Shown here: positions 57,914 to 64,000 of the stretch, piece by piece
How positions within the stretch are numbered: the stretch's first letter is position 1
How the letters are laid out: each line of letters starts with the position of its first letter
From: Pseudorhizobium pelagicum
Lineage (GTDB): Bacteria > Pseudomonadota > Alphaproteobacteria > Rhizobiales > Rhizobiaceae
DNA: 64,000 nucleotides
Direction of reading: 5' to 3'
NCBI GenBank assembly: GCA_000722615.1
Contig: JOKI01000012.1
Span: forward strand, 62,001-126,000
The notes under the pieces: generated by a model
Seen by the model: the letters and a program-made list of their open reading frames with translations, nothing else
The model's database searches: none
Told to the model about the DNA's origin: nothing
Position numbers and translations under genes: made by a program

Positions 57914-58198
57914 CTATCCTCTCAGCCGCGCATTCTGTTTGTCCCAGCATTCCTCCACCATCTTGGCGGCTTCAGATGCTGTCTGTTCCCAGCCGCTGTT
58001 CGGCTGCCAGGGCTTGCCGCCCTTCGGATATTGAATTGCCCAGTGCCATTGCGTGGCCTTCAAGGTCTGCTGGTCGAGGTATATACGGCCGATCTGTACA
58101 TCCCCATCCCATCCGACATAATCCTCGTGAGGCTTCCCGTCTAATCCGGTCTCGTCTCCCCATGTGCGGGTCCAGCGGTATTTCTTCTGCCAGTTCAT
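57914..58198 (-). CDS. Small phage protein, unknown
   Basis: 94 residues from ATG 58198. Trp-rich: NWQKKYRWTRTWGDETGLDG, YVGWDGDVQIGRIYLDQQTLKATQWHWAIQ and WEQTASEAAKMVEECW. It has the compact beta-alpha look of a small single-domain protein. It lies upstream of the nuclease with 4 bases between, likely co-transcribed. Not recognised. Confidence 0.65.
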   Translation of the reverse strand: MNWQKKYRWTRTWGDETGLDGKPHEDYVGWDGDVQIGRIYLDQQTLKATQWHWAIQYPKGGKPWQPNSGWEQTASEAAKMVEECWDKQNARLRG

Positions 58199-58253
58199 TG
58201 GCGATCAGTTAAGCCTACGGCCGGCGTCGATCAAGAACGCTTCAAGAACATGT

Positions 58254-58269
58254 TGCACGGATTTTGCAC
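58254..58269. promoter_or_regulatory. Putative integrase arm-type site (right)
   Basis: TGCACGGATTTTGCAC, 15 of 16 identical to 6817-6832 near attL. The segment 58199-58373 has no convincing gene and probably is the right attP arm. Confidence 0.5.
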
Positions 58270-58373
58270 GCAACTGCACGTCAATTCGCACTTTGTTCTG
58301 TTTCTTCATGCGGTGTCGCGCATGAGCGCCGAAGCGGCTGCAACAGCGAAAGGCCTGCAAAATAAGGGAAGTG

Positions 58374-58421
58374 ATGGTGCTGCTAGAGAGATTTGAACTC
58401 TCGGCCTCTCCCTTACCAAGG
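58374..58421. repeat. attR: 48-bp direct repeat within tRNA-Thr
   Basis: Identical to 6706-6753. This copy joins to the host-derived 5' half of the tRNA (58422-58449), so phage DNA restores the 3' half and keeps the gene functional. Confidence 0.93.
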
Positions 58422-58449
58422 GAGTGCTCTACCCCTGAGCTATAGCAGC
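58375..58449 (-). tRNA. tRNA-Thr (anticodon GGT)
   Basis: Read on the minus strand: acceptor GCTGCTA pairs with TAGCAGC, discriminator A, encoded CCA (58377-58375). Anticodon stem CTCCC/GGGAG with loop TTGGTAA gives anticodon GGT, reading ACC threonine codons. T arm AGAG-TTCAAAT-CTCT. The 3' half is the attR repeat. Confidence 0.95.
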
Positions 58450-58597
58450 TTAGGCCCGTGTCGGTTTGGTCGTCCGTGGGCGAGGGGCCTATTGCCATAG
58501 GTTCACAATGAGCGCAAGGCGCAATTTCAAGTTCCGTCGTCTCCCGGCCGCAAGTGGCGCTCTTTTTTCCCGGCTGCTTTTCGGCTAAGCGGGAGCC

Positions 58598-58810
58598 ATG
58601 ACCAAGGACGATGCGGAAATACCGGCGGAAGAGCGCAGGGCGGCGGGCAAGCGGCAGGCGGAGGCCCGTGCCGAGGAGCGCAAGGCGCGCGCCGCCGCCA
58701 AGCTTCGCGAGAACCTCATGCGCCGCAAGGGACAGGCGCGGGCGCGTCGTTCAGGGGCCGCCGACGAGGCCTTCGGCCTGCCTGCCGCAAAAAAAGACGA
58801 ATCGGACTGA
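58598..58810 (+). CDS. Small basic protein, DUF6481-like
   Basis: 70 residues. Very rich in Ala, Arg, Glu and Lys with a helix (EERRAAGKRQAEARAEERKA) followed by KLRENLMRRKGQARAR. Such small proteins lie upstream of murA in Rhizobiaceae. The fold is probably a single coiled helix. Chromosomal, not phage. Confidence 0.7.
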   Translation: MTKDDAEIPAEERRAAGKRQAEARAEERKARAAAKLRENLMRRKGQARARRSGAADEAFGLPAAKKDESD

Positions 58811-58930
58811 CAGGATGTTCATGGGAACACTCGGTTCCAAATCATTTGAAGCGACTTGGCTTTTCCGCTAAGCACGCCGCTTCGCGCCTGCACTCGCAAC
58901 AAAAGGACGGGTTCAACCCCGCTTGACCTC

Positions 58931-60223
58931 ATGGATCGCATCAGAATTCGCGGTGGCAACAAGCTGAACGGCATCATCCCGATCTCCGGGGCGAAGAACG
59001 CCGCCCTGCCGCTGATGATCGCCTCGCTCTTGACCAGCGATACGCTGACGCTCGAAAACGTGCCGCATCTGGCCGACGTGGAGCAGCTCTTGCGCATCCT
59101 CGGCAATCATGGCGTCGACGTCTCCGTCAACGGCCGGCGCGAAAGCCAGGGCGAGAGCTATTCCCGCACGATCCATTTCACCTGCCGGACGATCGTCGAT
59201 ACCACCGCGCCCTATGACCTCGTGTCGAAGATGCGCGCCAGCTTCTGGGTCATCGGCCCGCTTCTTGCCCGCGAGGGCAGGGCGCGCGTCTCGCTGCCTG
59301 GCGGCTGCGCCATCGGCACACGCCCGGTCGATCTGTTTCTCGAAGGCCTGCAGGCGCTCGGCGCGATCATGGAGATCGACGCCGGCTATGTGAACGCCAC
59401 GGCCCCGAAGGGCGGCCTTGTCGGCGGCCATTACACCTTCCCCAAGGTCTCGGTCGGCGCCACCCATGTGATGATGATGGCAGCCTCGCTTGCCAACGGC
59501 ACGACGGTGATCGACAACGCCGCCCGCGAGCCGGAAGTGGTCGATCTGGCCAAATGCCTGAACGCCATGGGCGCCAAGATCTCGGGCGCCGGCACGAGCA
59601 CAATCACCATCGAGGGCGTCACCTCGCTCTCCGGCGCGCGCCACCGCGTGCTGCCCGATCGCATCGAGACCGGCACCTATGCCATGGCGGTCGCCATGAC
59701 CGGCGGTGACGTGACGCTCGAGGGCACCGACGCCTCGCTTCTCGACACCGCGCTCGACGCGCTTCGCATGGCCGGCGCCGAGGTGACGGAAACCGACAGC
59801 GGCCTGCGCGTGGTGCGCAACGGCAACGGCATCCAGCCGGTCGATATCGTCACCGAACCCTTCCCGGGCTTCCCGACCGACCTGCAGGCCCAGTTCATGG
59901 CGCTGATGACCCGCTCTTCCGGCGTCTCGCACATCACCGAGACGATCTTCGAGAACCGCTTCATGCACGTGCAGGAACTGGCGCGGCTCGGTGCGCGCAT
60001 CACTCTGTCGGGACAGATGGCCCGCATCGAGGGTGTCGACCGCCTGAAGGGCGCCCCGGTCATGGCGACCGATCTGCGCGCCTCCGTGTCGCTGGTGATC
60101 GCCGGCCTCGTTGCCGAGGGCGAAACCGTCGTCAACCGCGTCTATCATCTCGACCGTGGCTTCGAACGCCTCGAAGAGAAGCTGACGCGCTGCGGCGCCG
60201 ACGTGGAACGTGTCAGCGACTAA
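58931..60223 (+). CDS. murA: UDP-N-acetylglucosamine 1-carboxyvinyltransferase
   Basis: 430 residues from ATG 58931, the normal length; an upstream in-frame ATG at 58856 is less likely. Start [26 protein letters not shown], and the active-site loop [22 protein letters not shown] with the fosfomycin-target Cys. It transfers enolpyruvate from PEP to UDP-GlcNAc, the first committed peptidoglycan step in the cytoplasm. Confidence 0.97.
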   Translation: MDRIRIRGGNKLNGIIPISGAKNAALPLMIASLLTSDTLTLENVPHLADVEQLLRILGNHGVDVSVNGRRESQGESYSRTIHFTCRTIVDTTAPYDLVSKMRASFWVIGPLLAREGRARVSLPGGCAIGTRPVDLFLEGLQALGAIMEIDAGYVNATAPKGGLVGGHYTFPKVSVGATHVMMMAASLANGTTVIDNAAREPEVVDLAKCLNAMGAKISGAGTSTITIEGVTSLSGARHRVLPDRIETGTYAMAVAMTGGDVTLEGTDASLLDTALDALRMAGAEVTETDSGLRVVRNGNGIQPVDIVTEPFPGFPTDLQAQFMALMTRSSGVSHITETIFENRFMHVQELARLGARITLSGQMARIEGVDRLKGAPVMATDLRASVSLVIAGLVAEGETVVNRVYHLDRGFERLEEKLTRCGADVERVSD

Positions 60224-60316
60224 GGTTCCGGTGGCGTTGCGCATCGTGCCGGGTCATCCTATCTCCGTGGCAGGATGAACACACGCCGAGCGGCGTCTCG
60301 ACGGGAAATGGAAACC

Positions 60317-60757
60317 ATGGCCGACCTCAAGCTTCTTGCTCTCGACCAGGATGATCTGGCAATCGTCTCCGCCTATATGCAGGACAGCGTCTTTCGCGTC
60401 GCCGACCTGAGCTACGACGCGAAAGGCCGCCAGTTCATGGTGGTCTTCAACCGCTTCGTCTGGGAACAGGCCGACCGGAAGAAAAAGGGTTTCGAACGCC
60501 GCCGCTCGGTCATCTCGTTCAAGCGGGTGGAAGCGGTTCGCACGCTCGGCGTCGACCGCAGCAACCCCGACGCGGTGTGCTCGCTGCTGGCCATGCGCTT
60601 CGACCAGAAGGGCGACGGGCCGGAGGGCACCGTCGAGCTGATCCTGGCCGGAGGTGCTGCCATCAGCCTCGATGTCGAATGCATCGAGGCGCAGATGATG
60701 GATACGGGCGGCGCCTGGGAGACCGAACGGATGCCTCGGCATCCCAAAGGGGACTGA
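60317..60757 (+). CDS. DUF2948 family protein
   Basis: 146 residues from ATG 60317 (60308 possible). Features: ADLKLLALDQDDLAIVSAYMQD, VADLSYDAKGRQFMVVFNRF, and RRRSVISFKRVEAVRT with LDVECIEAQMMDTGGAW near the end. It is conserved in alphaproteobacteria between murA and hisD, as here. Function unknown. Confidence 0.9.
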   Translation: MADLKLLALDQDDLAIVSAYMQDSVFRVADLSYDAKGRQFMVVFNRFVWEQADRKKKGFERRRSVISFKRVEAVRTLGVDRSNPDAVCSLLAMRFDQKGDGPEGTVELILAGGAAISLDVECIEAQMMDTGGAWETERMPRHPKGD

Positions 60758-60799
60758 TTTTCTGGCGCCTTGGCGCGCATGCATTGAGGGGACTGTCGA

Positions 60800-62098
<1,299 letters not shown>

Positions 62099-62100
62099 GG

Positions 62101-62574
62101 ATGACGAAGGGCGATTTCCGGCTCTCCGACGTCGTCCTTGACGAATCCATCGGCCGTTCGACGCCGGACGTCGAACACGAGCGGGCGGTCGCCATCTTCG
62201 ATCTGGTGGAAGAAAACGCCTTCGAGCCGGTCGGCCATCCGGGAGGACCCTATCATCTGAAGCTGTCGCTGGTCGATTCCAAGCTGGTCTTCAGCATCAC
62301 GACGGAAGCAGGCGAGGGTGTCGCCGCGCATATCCTCTCGCTCACCCCCTTCCGAAGGATCATCAAGGACTACTTCATGATCTGCGAGAGCTACTACGAG
62401 GCGATCCGCTCGGCGACGCCGAGCCGCATCGAGTCCATCGACATGGGCCGCCGAGGCATTCACAACGAGGGCTCGCAGACGCTGATGGACCGGCTGGACG
62501 GCAAGGTGCGCATGGACTTCGACACGGCGCGGCGGCTCTTCACCCTCGTCTGTGTCCTCTACTGGCGGGGATGA
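62101..62574 (+). CDS. UPF0262 family protein
   Basis: 157 residues. [29 protein letters not shown] at the start and [21 protein letters not shown] near 80-105 match the family conserved next to hisD in alphaproteobacteria. The stop overlaps the next start. No known biochemical function. Confidence 0.92.
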   Translation: MTKGDFRLSDVVLDESIGRSTPDVEHERAVAIFDLVEENAFEPVGHPGGPYHLKLSLVDSKLVFSITTEAGEGVAAHILSLTPFRRIIKDYFMICESYYEAIRSATPSRIESIDMGRRGIHNEGSQTLMDRLDGKVRMDFDTARRLFTLVCVLYWRG

Positions 62575-63059
62575 CGGCGATGGGCGACGCGCCGGCCTCC
62601 TGGACGATGACGGAGAAGCCGGGCGCAGTCCTTTTCATGTGCGGATGGAACGCGATCCGCTCGCCGATGGCCGAGGCTATTGCCAAACGGCTGCTGCCAC
62701 ACGATATCTATGTCCAGTCGGCGGGCGTCCGCTCCGGGGAACGCGATCCCTTCGTGGACGCCGTTCTCGACGAGGTCGGGCTGTCGATCGGCAGGCACAG
62801 GCCGCGGACGCTGGACGATCTGGAAGACGACTTCTTCGACCTGATCATCACGCTGACGCCGGAAGCTCACCATTCGGCGCTCGAGTTGACGCGGTCAAGT
62901 CCAGTGAACGTGATCTACTGGCCGACCATGGATCCCACTGTGGAAACCGGTACCCGCGAGCAGCGGCTCGCAGCCTATCGCGAAGTCAGGGACTATCTCT
63001 GGAGGCGCATAGAGGCGCAGTTTTCGGGGTTCAGGAAACCCCCGGCAGCAGCGCTGTGA
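62571..63059 (+). CDS. Low-molecular-weight protein-tyrosine-phosphatase-like protein
   Basis: 162 residues from ATG 62571. The P-loop is [17 protein letters not shown] near 22 (C-x5-R-S), the LMWPc signature, and [19 protein letters not shown] follows. The general acid D is in the MDPTVETGT region. Either a phosphatase or an arsenate-reductase-like protein. Coupled to UPF0262. Confidence 0.88.
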   Translation: MTAMGDAPASWTMTEKPGAVLFMCGWNAIRSPMAEAIAKRLLPHDIYVQSAGVRSGERDPFVDAVLDEVGLSIGRHRPRTLDDLEDDFFDLIITLTPEAHHSALELTRSSPVNVIYWPTMDPTVETGTREQRLAAYREVRDYLWRRIEAQFSGFRKPPAAAL

Positions 63060-63184
63060 GGCACGAATCGAATTGGAATTATGCGAGTTCACAAACAGGA
63101 CACGATTGTGTAGTTTCCGCGCAAATTTGCAGGCAGGCGCTTTCGCCTGGCCGAAAACCCAACTGACAGGAAGAACACCCATAG

Positions 63185-63403
63185 ATGGCTAAAGAAGAAG
63201 TCCTTGAATTCCCGGGCATTGTGACAGAACTCCTGCCGAACGCAACGTTTCGCGTAAAGCTGGAAAACGAACACGAGATCATTGCTCACACGGCCGGCCG
63301 CATGCGCAAGAACCGCATCCGGGTGCTCGCCGGTGACAAGGTGACGGTGGAAATGACGCCTTACGATCTCACCAAGGGCCGCATCACCTACCGGTTCAAG
63401 TGA
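63185..63403 (+). CDS. infA: Translation initiation factor IF-1
   Basis: 72 residues: [20 protein letters not shown], then [46 protein letters not shown], the OB fold of IF-1. Ribosome site AGGAAG upstream. It sits in the 30S A-site region during initiation. Chromosomal housekeeping gene. Confidence 0.97.
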   Translation: MAKEEVLEFPGIVTELLPNATFRVKLENEHEIIAHTAGRMRKNRIRVLAGDKVTVEMTPYDLTKGRITYRFK

Positions 63404-63435
63404 CGCGCCTGAAGCGGCAGAACGACTGAAGCATC

Positions 63436-64000
63436 ATGGCGTCTGATCAAAAACTCATCCTCGCCTCCGGCTCGCCGCGGCGTCTGGACCTGCTCAACCA
63501 GGCGGGCATCGAACCTGCGCGCATGATGCCGATGGATATCGACGAGGCGCCGAAGAAGTCGGAACACCCGCGCTCGCTCGCGCGCCGCCTGTCGACCGAA
63601 AAGGCCGAGGCGGCCTTCGCGGCCATAAAGGGCGATCTCGCCTGGCGCCACAGCTACATCCTCTCCGCCGACACGGTTGTGGCCGTCGGCCGCCGGATCC
63701 TGGAAAAGACGGAATACACGGAGGAGGCCTCGGCCGCGCTCCATCTGCTGTCAGGCCGCGGTCATTCGGTCTATACCGGCATCTGCCTGGTGACCCCGGG
63801 CGGCCAGTTCCGCCAGAAGGTCGTCCTGACCAAGGTCCGCTTCAAGCGCCTGTCGGCGACCGAAATCGAAAACTACATCGCCTCGGGCCAGTGGCGCGGC
63901 AAGGCGGGCGCCTACGCCATTCAGGGCATTGCCGGCAGCTTTGTCCAGAAGCTCGTCGGCTCCTACACCAATGTGGTCGGCCTGCCCCTCTACGAGACCC
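63436..64000 (+). CDS. maf: Maf-like nucleotide pyrophosphatase (3' end beyond window)
   Basis: From ATG 63436 to the window end, 188 residues seen of about 200. The start [20 protein letters not shown] is the Maf signature, followed by [29 protein letters not shown] (catalytic region) and [11 protein letters not shown]. Maf enzymes clear non-canonical nucleotides. Order infA-maf is typical of alphaproteobacteria. Confidence 0.93.
   Translation, partial: MASDQKLILASGSPRRLDLLNQAGIEPARMMPMDIDEAPKKSEHPRSLARRLSTEKAEAAFAAIKGDLAWRHSYILSADTVVAVGRRILEKTEYTEEASAALHLLSGRGHSVYTGICLVTPGGQFRQKVVLTKVRFKRLSATEIENYIASGQWRGKAGAYAIQGIAGSFVQKLVGSYTNVVGLPLYET

Noticed and set aside
58205-58498. Minus-strand frame over the tRNA gene
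   Set aside because: Overlaps tRNA-Thr and the attP arm; no plausible start after the tRNA.

Overview
The window is a high-GC alphaproteobacterial chromosome segment, most likely Rhizobiaceae (Rhizobium/Agrobacterium/Ensifer/Shinella group). This rests on the right-hand gene order (murA, DUF2948, hisD, UPF0262, LMW phosphatase, infA, maf), on the GcrA-type regulator and on general protein character. No database search was possible. It carries an apparently complete temperate prophage of about 51.7 kb (about 6706-58421) inserted in the 3' half of a tRNA-Thr(GGT) gene. A 48-bp identical repeat marks attL (6706-6753) and attR (58374-58421).

Left chromosome (1-6705): a partial class-V aminotransferase, a polar amino-acid-type ABC transporter (ATPase, permease, binding protein; minus strand), a divergent FadR/GntR-type regulator with a clear operator between them, and a D-hydantoinase/dihydropyrimidinase. 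This looks like an uptake and catabolic locus for a cyclic ureide or amino-acid derivative. Two accessory genes (a membrane protein and a DUF4145 protein) follow. The sequence just before attL resembles the phage's own right end, which suggests an older related element in the same tRNA.

Prophage early half: next to attL is the convergent pair TcmP / three-Cys-motif (Gp37/Gp68) protein, then the integrase. A long minus-strand operon (8536-18622) holds integration, anti-restriction (Lar, D12 adenine methylase), an ASCH protein, replication proteins (beta clamp, SSB, DUF2303, HD phosphohydrolase) and many small genes. The switch region (18.6-19.9 kb) encodes an S24-type CI repressor flanked by two nearly identical promoter-operator modules, one driving the leftward operon and one driving the rightward operon that starts with a Cro-like gene. 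The rightward early operon carries a CII-like protein, a GNAT, a GcrA homologue, two DNA methyltransferases, a primase and a D5 helicase, followed by a repeat-rich putative origin at 29.15-29.46 kb.

Prophage late half (30.4-57.5 kb, plus strand): a lambda-type head module (TerS, GpA-family TerL, portal, gpW, ClpP-type protease with nested scaffold, gpD, gpE, FII) joined to a Mu-type contractile tail module (DUF2635, sheath, tube, a gp41-type chaperone with a -1 frameshift, tape measure, a split gpN, gpP, gp45 to gp48). Fibre and esterase genes are interrupted by a second tyrosine recombinase on the opposite strand. Lysis genes (amidase endolysin, lipoprotein, holin-like and spanin-like proteins) and a secreted nuclease end the element. 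The virion would be a myovirus with a lambda-like capsid.

Right chromosome (58450-64000): DUF6481-like protein, murA, DUF2948, hisD, UPF0262, LMW phosphatase, infA and the start of maf, all on the plus strand.
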